Shown: positions 23,893 through 33,680 of the stretch, piece by piece
Position numbering within the stretch: position 1 is the stretch's first letter
Layout of the letters: each line of letters begins with the position of its first letter
DNA from: Pseudopithomyces maydicus
Lineage: Eukaryota > Ascomycota > Dothideomycetes > Pleosporales > Didymosphaeriaceae
Direction of reading: 5' to 3'
Length of the DNA stretch: 64,000 nt
Assembly (NCBI GenBank): GCA_026873275.1
Contig: JANTUC010000002.1
Span: 558,001-622,000 of the forward strand
Translations under genes and position numbers: made by a program
The notes under the pieces: model-generated
What the model saw: the letters and a program-made list of their open reading frames with translations, nothing else
Database searches by the model: none
Told to the model about the DNA's origin: nothing

Positions 23893-24645
23893 TCACACAA
23901 TATCGACTTTTCCAAATTCGACATCCCTATACTCGCACATACTTCTGAGCTCAGTCTCGCTTCCAAACAGCACCGTCATAAAAACACGGTCCACCACCAT
24001 TTGAGGTTCTGAATGTACGGGACTATCATCTCTTCCCCAGCTGAACCGCGCGATCTTGCCCTTGGGCACTTTTACCCGGCTCATATTGCTGAATCTGTTG
24101 GAGAGCCATTCCCGCATAGCATCATGTGCTTCATCGCGATCTTCCTCTGTACTTTCCTTCTCTCTATTTTCTCGCCACCAGAAGAATTTCTTCTCGGCTT
24201 CTGTGATGGTCTGAAATACTATTGTCTCTGTTGGAAGAAACAATGTCGGTGGCCCAAGGATAGTAAGTGCATATTTACTGCGCGGAACTGCCTCTCGGCC
24301 TTCGTCGGACTGGAACATGCGACCGTCTTGGTGCCATCGCGGGACATAAAAGTCGTCATTCGGCTTTGTTATACGAATCGTAAACCAGCAATGTGACTTC
24401 TCGGATGGACTTCCGACGCATTCATTGTGCGAGGTATCCAAGAAAGTCTGTAGTGTTTTATTGAGCTCAATTTCCACGCCGTCCGTGTTATCAGCCACAA
24501 ATTTTGCTGCGTGGTGTGTGGTTGATGCACAAAACTCTCCGTAGTAATTGAACGTTGCGTTGCGATTGACCGACGTAAGACGGGATTCCGCTACAGGCGC
24601 AGAGGAGATTTGAAGTGGGGATTGATAATCGACAGACAGAGACAT
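23893..24645 (-). CDS. Uncharacterised protein with oxygenase-like HxD...H pattern
   Basis: 250 residues, single exon, starting MSLSVDYQSPLQISSAPV at ATG 24645 (the frame is open further up only through non-ATG codons). Residues FYVPRWHQDGRMF give an HxD. Then come the hydrophobic strand YALTILGPPTLFLP and a distal His in DDSPVHSEPQMVVDRVFMTVLFG. That order (HxD, strand, H, Arg-containing strand) is like the double-stranded beta-helix of Fe(II)/2-oxoglutarate oxygenases. I do not recognise a named family, so the assignment is structural inference only. A cluster of charged residues (ENREKESTEEDRDEAHD) lies in the middle. Confidence 0.7.
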   Translation of the reverse strand: MSLSVDYQSPLQISSAPVAESRLTSVNRNATFNYYGEFCASTTHHAAKFVADNTDGVEIELNKTLQTFLDTSHNECVGSPSEKSHCWFTIRITKPNDDFYVPRWHQDGRMFQSDEGREAVPRSKYALTILGPPTLFLPTETIVFQTITEAEKKFFWWRENREKESTEEDRDEAHDAMREWLSNRFSNMSRVKVPKGKIARFSWGRDDSPVHSEPQMVVDRVFMTVLFGSETELRSMCEYRDVEFGKVDIV

Positions 24646-25398
24646 GGTGTATATGTAGATATAGTAAATTGCGCTTGCGGTGTCTAGTAGTTTGATAGGT
24701 GATGGGGCATTGAACAAGATTTAAAAGTTATGAGGTTCGGCCAGGCAGCCAGAACTAACCTTCCCCAATGTAGAGTGTGGGTGGCCTCCTACCATGGCTA
24801 TCATTTCAAAACTGACACAGTATTTCTAAATCGTGATCAGCAATAGAATAGTACTGGTTGCATGCCGCGATAAGGGAGAACGAGAGTTCCTGTATGTCAT
24901 TGCAGATAAAATACTTAGATCTTGCGTATCATGTCCATGCACCTTAACATGTACATATTCATTTTACCGTGCCAGTATTGGGCTCAGACGTTTTTCAGTA
25001 AGACCTTTCTAATGGAGTAATATCTTGAAACATGTTTGAAGCTAACGAAGTGTGCACAACCTCAACGATTTGGGGTGGTTGATTTTATTTTCCCAAACGG
25101 AAGATAAGTAATAGTAAAAGGGAGATGAAGGTGGCTGGTCGTTACCTTGCTCAATTACCCTTGCTCACCTTCTCTCCTCACCTTAAAAGCTTCCAGTAAT
25201 ACTTTTTTGGCACCTTGTGGCCTTCTTAAAACCGCCCCCGAACGACTATATCCATATCCCTAAAACCACTCAAAAGCTTACAGCTACAGACAATCTACAG
25301 TTGAAACCCGTATCTGACACTCACTGAGAGCAATTCCGGAGCCTCTTAACGTGCGGACCCAGTCAACTAGCTGATACCTACCTCATCTACCCCACAGC
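24646..25398. other. Divergent intergenic region
   Basis: Promoter region for the leftward gene ending upstream at 24645 and the rightward RING gene. AT-rich up to about 25150, then A/C-rich leader-like sequence before the ATG at 25399. No other gene seen. Confidence 0.45.
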
Positions 25399-26232
25399 AT
25401 GATGATCCCCGCACCAATTCTCAAAGCTATGGGCAAAGTCCTGACCTATAACGGCAACAACGTCGACCATCACTTGCGCAACCTTATGCTTGAAATCGAA
25501 AACCATTTTGCCCAGGAACACAACGAAGAAAATTCTCACGCCACCTCTAAGGAAGTCGATTACTCAGCCACCAGAGATGATCCAGTCAACGAGCTTCCGT
25601 CTTCCGTCAACAAAGCGACAGGCTCAGTGGCAACGACTGGAACGTGGGGGCCAAGATCAGATGCTACTCGGGCGAAAAGGAGAGTTGAGGTACGCATCCC
25701 GACTAGTAAAAAGCGCTGCAATTGGGTCGAATCTGAGGTTGGAGGTGACTCCGCTGGCCCTAGAAACGGCGGTGATGCAGAAGATGAATATTCCACTAGT
25801 ACTCATGACATCTACGTGAAGGAAGAGGCAAAAAGGAAGCAGGTCCCGCTGTCGCAAAGTGCAAAGAGGGCCAGAACATCAAGCAGCCATGCCGGCGAGG
25901 GAACCGTAGAAGGATACAACGAGCGATATCACTGTTCCGCCTGTCAGAACGAAGTGTCAAGTGGGTGCTGGCTGACGATCTGCGGACATCTCATCTGCAA
26001 TGACTGTCAAGCAAGGCTCGTGACTTCAAAACTCGGAGGAAAACCCAATTGTCCAACTTGCGGTCGCACCCCGTTGGATGCTACCCCGCTGGATGAGCGT
26101 AACCTGAGACGGTACCAGAGAGGTTGTAGGATCAGCCATCGGCTTGCTGCCCAGGCGATAGAAGAAGGGAGCGAACAGGAAAACTACGGCGTGGGAAGTA
26201 TGCATCATGCATACTATACTGTCATACGATAA
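25399..26232 (+). CDS. RING-finger protein, probable E3 ubiquitin ligase
   Basis: 277 residues, single exon, starting MMIPAPILKAMGKVL. The first 170 residues are polar, with basic patches resembling nuclear signals (TRAKRRVEVR, SKKRCNW, SAKRARTSSS). A C3HC4-type RING follows: CSACQNEVSSG, CGHLICNDCQ, then CPTCGR about 17 residues later, which gives all zinc ligands. The tail after the RING is short. E3 activity is family knowledge; the partner is unknown. Confidence 0.75.
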   Translation: MMIPAPILKAMGKVLTYNGNNVDHHLRNLMLEIENHFAQEHNEENSHATSKEVDYSATRDDPVNELPSSVNKATGSVATTGTWGPRSDATRAKRRVEVRIPTSKKRCNWVESEVGGDSAGPRNGGDAEDEYSTSTHDIYVKEEAKRKQVPLSQSAKRARTSSSHAGEGTVEGYNERYHCSACQNEVSSGCWLTICGHLICNDCQARLVTSKLGGKPNCPTCGRTPLDATPLDERNLRRYQRGCRISHRLAAQAIEEGSEQENYGVGSMHHAYYTVIR

Positions 26233-26620
26233 CACCGTGGATGAAACAAATTCGGGGACATACAGATGTCAACTGAATTATACATACTATCACGTTGGAA
26301 TTGGTCCACGATATCAACCCAAACATCAGTTAGCCCACTTTCTCATGTAGTGTACCCCTTCCACCGTTACATCAGGAAGAACGGCCCCCCAATCCGCCCC
26401 ACACATTACTTCTATTGGAATCACCTCTCCACTCATACACAGTCAATGTATCCACGTATTTCCTCTTATTGCCGCGAACAAGTATTAACCCAGCCAACCC
26501 ACCCACCTTCCGACGTTTACCCTAATTCCTCCATACCTAACTACAAACCCCCGAATAACCCCCGACCCACCCCCCAGCCAGCCCCTCCTCCAATCTCCCC
26601 TCCACCTCTCGCTCTCCGCC

Positions 26621-26641
26621 CCCAGCCCAGCCCAGCCCAGT
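26621..26641. repeat. CCCAG microsatellite
   Basis: Four uninterrupted copies of the pentamer CCCAG inside a longer C-rich tract. Simple-sequence repeat, non-coding. Confidence 0.8.
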
Positions 26642-26743
26642 CCCATCCAATCCACACCAGCCAGATCCTCGCTCGCTCCGAAAATCGGCTCGGAGGCAAT
26701 GACGCCAGCACCCTGGATCTCCACCCGCTACCTTGCACACGCG

Positions 26744-26800
26744 ATGCACATGCACATGCACGTACTTGCGCACATGCACGCGCGCACGCCGTGTGTGCGT
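26744..26800. repeat. Purine-pyrimidine alternating low-complexity tract
   Basis: Imperfect GCACAT, GCACGC and GTGTGT runs; alternating purine-pyrimidine sequence of the kind that can form Z-DNA. Non-coding. Confidence 0.6.
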
Positions 26801-28237
26801 CCCTGACTGACGGATGGACGGACGGGGGCCTCACGGTCGGACGCAGACCCACATGAATTAATAGAAGAGACCCACTGCGCGTAGCGCTACGCAAGCGAGA
26901 CACACGCACGTACGTACGCGGAGATAAGGCGAGGCGATGTGAGATCCACAGGGCGTGCGTGCGAAGGGCGTGGCGGAAGAATGCGTGTCGAGAGGGAGGA
27001 GGAATATGGGGGTCGTCGGTGGAAGGAGGTACACGATGAGGGCGAAAAAGTAGATCGGAGAGGTAGATGTTGAAGCATGTAGGTATAGGTATTTGGTACG
27101 ATCATTATTGATTAGGAAGCTGCCCGATGTATGTTCTCGTCGACTTTGTATTCTAGCTTTTGCTCATATTGTACACCGATTCGCTCCCATCTACTCATTT
27201 TTCGAAGCATTTTTACATATACATCTGAGCCCAGGCGTATGTTGTTATTGTGCGGACTTGTCAGTGATGGAGTACAGGTATCTAGGTCAGGGACTGATTT
27301 GAGAGATTAGCTTGATTAGACGGTGGATAGACGATGAGATGGATGGTCGGTACGAGGTGGGACGAGGGTAGGTCGTAGACATGTCGAGATGAAAGATGGC
27401 CACGAAAGTATTTGATACATCCATGTTTCTTTGTATATACTATCTCCATGACATGCGGGTTTTCAAGACGGTATAACGCTGTTCGTAGACGGGATTGCCG
27501 TAGAAAATTGGTGTAAAATGACCGATGGAAGACAAGTGAAATTTAACACCTAGGCATTCCTTAATGATCGCCTTTGATTTGGCATTTTGAAACCCGTGTA
27601 ATTGGATCGCAGGGCGGGACTCTACTCTCCATGCCGAAAAAGATACCCTTGTAGGTTGTCGCTGGGCACGCACATGTTCACAAGAACAAATTGGTAGTGA
27701 GTAAAAGCTCCAAGCCCGTAGCCACCGTTGGTGATAGCGTAAGAAGCTCTAGCCAATGGTTCCACCCGGAACGACGCCGACGCATGGCATTCCAAAAACC
27801 TGGAACGATACGCGAAGTGAGATTCAAACGCCGACCTACCGAGAGAACGGCAGAATACTCGGCGACTCCCTGTCCAGGACTGGACTGTCTGTTTGGTGTG
27901 TGGCTTGGCCGGTGCAAATGAAGGTCGTAGATAGATAGCTGACATGCAGCAGGTGCAGAGTCTGCTGAGCTACGTTCGAACGGGGACCAGCTACGTGACA
28001 GCTGCAGATTGAACTTGCATGGTGCATTGCACGGACAACACCCTGTTTGGGTATCCAGCACGCCTCCTCTTGCACATGCAATATCTAGACCCGGGAGATC
28101 CTCGGACTGGTCGGCCACGGCATGCTACCAAGGCCTTCGCGGTTTCCAATTGGAAGCTGTATTTGACGTGTTCGCACGGCGCGCTGCCGAATATACGCCG
28201 TTCGTTCGCCCGACCGTACCGTTGGCGTGTCTCACTG

Positions 28238-28610
28238 TTACATTCTGCGATTGCCCTCCCCGACCTCGACTCCGTTTTTCCTCGCACGAAAAGTCTCCAG
28301 CTTACGTTCCAGCTCTTTCTTCGTGCGTTCCCACTCCTGGACAACGGCTTCGTACTGCGCGATCTTGTCGTCGGGTGAGAGCGTCATGATACGTTTTCTC
28401 TCCTGCACGCATCGTCAGTAGTCCGTCGAATAGCTGTTACACGGCAGACGTTCTCGCATGATGTGTGAAGCGAGGTGTGTGTAGGAAGGAGATTACCTGA
28501 GCGCGTTCCTGGCTGGTCTTCAGGCCTGCGCCATACAGCGCACCCGTCACGGTAATAGCCGCCACGGAGCCTGTCAGTATCCAGCGTCGCACAGCCTGCG
28601 GGTTGACCAT
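28238..28610 (-). CDS. Small single-pass membrane protein with coiled-coil tail
   Basis: Two exons, 28610-28497 and 28402-28238, joined in phase 0 (donor GTAATC, acceptor GCAG), giving 92 residues. The N-terminus is MVNPQAVRRWILTGSVAA, continuing into a hydrophobic helix at about 10-29. A charged helix follows that looks coiled-coil (EAVVQEWERTKKELERKLET). A positive N-terminus before one helix suits a mitochondrial inner-membrane protein, but this is inference. I have no name for the family. It is divergent from hsk3, with 241 bases between the ATGs. Confidence 0.7.
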
Positions 28611-28851
28611 TATTGCTGTCTATCAATGGGCGTCTACGTGTCGTGATGATATGATGAGATGAAGTGTACGAAAATCCCCACGGATGCGCGAAGCCAAGGT
28701 CCCGAAACGCCAAGCTCTTTTCTCCACCGACGCGCCCGCGTCCTTCCCCGCTCGCCGCCCTGCACCACACGTACCGCATAAACAAATAAACAGACCACCT
28801 GCACCAACCCCTCGCTCTCTCAAGGGCAATTGAACCTGGATCTAGGCCAAC

Positions 28852-29191
28852 ATGTCGAACCTTCCCCGCGCACACTCATCCTCCTCACGCCTCAGCATGG
28901 CACCTTCGCAGAAGCCCCGCCAAATATCACACCTGCAGGCCCAACTCGCGCAGTTGACGGCCAACATGGCAGACCTCGAGAGTCTGATGGGGATGACGGC
29001 GCGACAGGCGCAGGACATGCGGGGCTTAGGTGGCTATGCGGGCGCCATGTAAGAGTGGATCATGCTGCGAGTGAAGAAAGAAGTTGCGAAAGCTGATGTT
29101 TGGGCAATGTAGGTTCATGTCGGCCAGCAAGGTACTAGGGGAAGAGACAGTCAAGGGGGCAGACGAGAAGGGCAGGGAGCAGGGGAAGTGA
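28852..29191 (+). CDS. hsk3: DASH complex subunit Hsk3
   Basis: Small subunit of the DASH/Dam1 ring that couples kinetochores to microtubules (family knowledge). Exons 28852-29048 and 29113-29191 (donor GTAAGA, acceptor GTAG) restore the frame and give 91 residues. The conserved block is RQISHLQAQLAQLTANMADL, then MTARQAQDMRGLGGYAGAMF across the junction, then MSASKVLGEETVKG, as in Hsk3 proteins. The N-terminus is Ser-rich. Reading only exon 1 gives a truncated product, so the intron matters. Confidence 0.9.
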
Positions 29192-32100
29192 AGCGTTGGA
29201 GGACGCAGGTATACATGCAATAGGTTATGCGCGAGAGGGGGTCATGAGCCCATGGAAGAAGCGACGTCGGTACAGGGTCGCGGCTAGGCAAGATGCAAAG
29301 AGGCTTGCGGGCATGCCCTTGAAGGGATAGCGAGACGGTTAAACAGCTGTGGGGTGGAGAACGGGTGGGCTGGACGTTGAAGAAGCCGTCGTAGACCCAG
29401 CGTAGATTTTGGGTTTTACATGGTCGCAGAGGAGGCATGAATGCAGAGCTGGGAGTCGAGTACATCTCAGAATACCATGCATAGGTGCGCGCAAATGCCA
29501 TCTATTGGACTGCTGTCGTCTTCCAGGCCGGCGGCCCCCAGTCCTCGTTCCACCATGGCATCCAGCAAGAGCACAGACACAGTCGTCTTTCTCTTCCGCT
29601 TGGATGCTCGTCCCTTATCTCAATGTGTTGTTACGAAGAAACCCAAAGCAGCTAGAGGGACCCTCGCACGCGCAAGACATCCATCTCACCGCATCTGATG
29701 CAGGAGATAAGATTGGACGGGTAGCCCCAAGATAGGCAGCTCAGCCAACGCAGGCGATACGATCGTCAGCCCTGTCCCACCGTGTGCGTTTCGCATCCCC
29801 AGGACAGCCAATCTGGGGACCAGCGACGACGAGCGACGGTGCCGATTGGCAAGTGCTTGGCTGGAAAGGCCGTTATCATGTATCAATTTTGCAGAGATAA
29901 GGCGTGATCGCGGAAGCCGTACAACCGTGCAACAGTGCTGGCAGCCCCAGCCCGGCCGCCGATGTATAAATTAAAAGAGCCCGCCCGCTGACGGATGAGC
30001 CTTTGGTTTCTAGGTTCGACCATCCCGCATCTCCGCTCGCCCTGTTCCGCTCCGCTGCTCCTGGGCACCTGCATCGACGCCAAGACTCGACGCCGCTTTG
30101 GGAAGGATGTTGGGGGGAAGGGAAAGAAAAGGCTGAGGGGTGATATGGAAAGCCGACGAGCATCGAGGGAGGGCCTCTCCGCCGTTCGGTGCACGCCGCA
30201 TCCCGGATGACACCTCACCGTTCGGCCTGGACCTTGGACATGAGGATCCGTCTCACAACCCACGCCATCCATGGGGGGAGGGAGGGGTGCATCTCGATGG
30301 CTGCACGCATGCCGCGTCCATGGTCCATCTCCCCCATCATCGCCTCGCTGCAGGTTGTATCATGCCGTCGCATCTGCTGCCATCTGGATGCCCTCACCGC
30401 ATATTCTGGGGAACCGCGCGGGCTGTGACCCCCAAGTCGACCGAATGGGGCACCGCACTCGTGTTACCTGCCCCGAAGGTCAAACAACCCCAGGATAAAC
30501 AGTTCCGTCGGCTATTGACGCCAGGTTACAGAATCGCACCGCCTGGGCACCGTCCCATCAAGGTAGGAAAGTAATCAGACGACTCGATCGACACGCCGCA
30601 ATCCTCAAACTTCATCCTCGTCGGAGAAGACAAAGTCCGGATAGCTTTCGGGATGGGGCCGCCACGCAGCACGCGACGGGGTAAGCGCTGAGCATTCATG
30701 CACACCTGATATTCATCTCAAATCAAATGTGCTGATGGGCGTGGATATCTTTGGCACACGCACCCCACACGGTCCAGGACGGCAACCCCACCATCCCACG
30801 GCCTCAATCAGGATTCTCGCAGCCAGCGGCCCAGCGCATCCCCGCAGGACGTCGAGATGATCTAGCCCACCTCGGTACTGTACACTGTTGCTCAGACCCT
30901 GGCGTCTTGTCTGCGGTGTGTGTACGGTATGTATGCATGCGGCTGCGGCGGTTGCAGTCAGCGGAGATCTAGAACAGGCGCCCGGAGGAACCGTTGTGTG
31001 CTCTTCATCTCCGTGGTGCGTGCTGGGAAACGCATGCACGGGCGCCGTACGTGGGCAGCAGAGAAGTCACTCCCAGGCCGACCGATGGCAACAGCAGGCG
31101 TCGTCGTGGGACGTCGGGCTGAGCATTCGTCGAGCAGCGACCCCTTTGGTGACGAGGGGGAGGGTCGCCATGGGCTAGGCGGTTTCCGTCGGTTTAGCGC
31201 TTCCTGATGCCGCTCCCCTGTACATGTGCTGCAAGTCAGCACAATGCGGGCAGGGATTGCCGTAGAACCCCCACGCTCCACCCGTATTTCTTCACAGTCG
31301 GACAAATGAGAAATGTTGCAATTCTCCTTATGTGCAAAGTGGCGTGCCTGCGCGTGTGCATCGCTTCAATTCTTCCGGACGAGCATCGAAGGGGATCGAG
31401 ATGTTTGTTTCAGTGGCCGACTGTCGCGCATTGGCCGTCGACGAGGATGCCCCTCCGAGCCCTGTGAATGTCCCGGGACGAGGTCGAGGACGATGCTTAT
31501 GCGACGACATGTGAAAAGCCGGGCCCACGCGACATTCAGAGGCCGATCGTCGGTCTGCTAACGGTAGGAAGCTAGATGCACGCGACGTCAAACAAGTACC
31601 TAGTCTACAGTACATGATTCGGTCCATGCGGAAACCCAAATACATGTCCACACGTACGTCTTCGTCAACTTCTCCGCACATGTTGTTCCTCAGCGTGCCG
31701 GTGGTGCGCGGCACTTCTGCAATCGGTCAAACCGAAGAAGCAAACCCTCGCCAGTCGACTCGTCTGCTGTAGTGCGCGCGGTCCTGCATGCTGCAACGGC
31801 TAAAGGCGAGCCTTGCGGCCATCGGTCCGCCTGGCAAAATAAATGAGCCGAGTATTGCGTCCAAGGGAATATGTCCGCGCACGATCGTTACACAGCCGTG
31901 GACCTTGTGTAGATCGATATTGAGCTCCAGGGCCGGGTACCATATGGTACGCGTGAGGCGAAGCGTGCTGGAGAGTTCAGACGTCGCTCCATCTATACAG
32001 TGCAGCGGACTGCTTGCTGTACTGGTCGACAACGGTGGAACGTCAGATATGCGCAACTCGCAGTCGGCAGTTCATACGTCCATGTGGACTCCTCGGGAGT

Positions 32101-33680
32101 ACCCACAGACTTCGTCTCTGCGACCGCGTCCGAACCTGGTGAGTGGAATCTCCGCTCTGGACCCTTTTCATCACCATGCAGCGGTGTCCCTGGCAGGTGT
32201 TTTGCATTCGGGCATATCAGCTATTGATTCATGCTAAGTTCGGGCATGTGTACTTGTTCGGCTGCTAGCCTATCCTGGCTCCAAGCTGTTGTAGATAAAG
32301 TCTCGTTGGTCAGCACTTTGCAAGCGTGGCGGCGTGAAGAGCGTTAGGAGGCAATGAATAGTGGAGCCCGCAGTCGTTCAGGACGGTGGGTACACCGGAA
32401 AGGATAGGGAAGGCAGGGCGATGTCGGGAGAAATCGTGTTTGCATGTACGCTAGCATCTAGGGTTGAAATGGGCAGATCTGTCTTGCAGGCAGAGGCCTG
32501 ATGCGTGCGTCATAGAGAAGAATGAATGTGCGGTCCCAAGCAATGCACATGCCCCCGACGGACGCTGCCCGCGGGGGCACAGAGTGCGGAGCGATGATGC
32601 CCCAGCCGGTAATGAGCCAGCACGACTGCTGCACCGTCCAATGGAGCTTTCTCGAGTGTTGCCAATGGGTAGAGGCAAGTGGTGCGAAGCAACAGGCACG
32701 GCTGGGGGCCAATGGGCGCGGCTGCATATGGGTGCAGCCCTTACCCGCTTCTTCATACCGGCGTCATGGTGGAGCTGCCGACCGCGAGCAAGGCCGCCTA
32801 GCAAGCTACCTACCTAGGCGAAAGGTCAGCCAGGAACGCCGGACGCAAGGCGTGGCGTCGCGGGTCGAGGGTCGGTGCGGCTGAGGTTGTTGCAGTGTAG
32901 TGTCCACGGGTGTTTCTCGTGCACATTCACGCACCCGACGAGGTCGGCGAGTGAGACAGACAGCACGCCACGCTGGGCTGCACTCCACGCTCTCTCCACG
33001 CTGCAGGGCCGCCACCGACCAACGCCCAGCGAAGCTTCGTCCAGGATCCAAATTGACCCGGGGTTGCACGGATCAGGCGTCTTCGACACGGACAGGGTGC
33101 GCGGTGCGGCATGCTGCGTGCATAGCGGGCCAGCATTTTGCAACCCAGCAGCGCCCTCAACGTTGAACGGGCGGTTGACGGTCCACCTGGCACGAGCAGA
33201 AGCGCGCGACCGGCGCTGTCGTGCACTGCGGCGGGCTTCTAGCGTCCGGCCTTGATCCGGCGTGCTGTTGCGACCTTGGGCGTCCAGGGCCAGCATCCGT
33301 TCGGCTCATTCAAGGGAGCCAGCCACAGTGCCCGTGTACCCACACCCCACGCGTCCCCCTCACCACCCAGTTCGACTGCCAGGAAAGGCTCCAAGGCTTC
33401 CCGAGGACAGCGTCACCGCACGTCCGCAGCTGTCGCCAGACCTGTCGCCAAGCGTGTGCTAGGCCCTTGTTCTTTGGAGACCGCCCGGCTGCCACTCATC
33501 GCAGCGCCAGCCGCCCGCCCCCCAACCCAACCCAGGCGCAAGACAGACTGCGAAGCGTTACCCCAGGATAGGACTCGTACGTGCGTGCAAAAGCAATACC
33601 GCTGCCGCTGCCGTGCGTGAGAGGCGCAATCTGGGGAACTGTCACGTCTCGTGCCCTGCTGCCCTACATATCCCCTCGCC
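29192..33680. other. Long GC-rich gene-free region upstream of areA
   Basis: About 4.5 kb in which both strands carry many overlapping short ORFs but none with a recognisable domain or convincing splice structure. High GC explains the open frames. The last 1-2 kb probably contains the areA promoter and leader; the sequence does not show where transcription starts. An unrecognised regulatory RNA or upstream exon cannot be excluded. Confidence 0.45.

Larger units (their letters stand above)
26233..28237. other. Gene-free region with C-rich and CA-rich low complexity
   Basis: About 2 kb. 26480-26720 is strikingly C-rich on the + strand, and 26740-26800 alternates CA and CG dinucleotides. ORFs here owe their length to composition. 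No gene or RNA recognised. Confidence 0.5.

Noticed and set aside
26266..26856. 196-residue Pro-rich ORF
   Set aside because: Its length comes from C-rich and CA-rich low-complexity DNA.
30140..30574. 144-residue ORF and overlapping ORFs upstream of areA
   Set aside because: High GC opens all six frames; no domain, splice structure or codon pattern distinguishes one of them.
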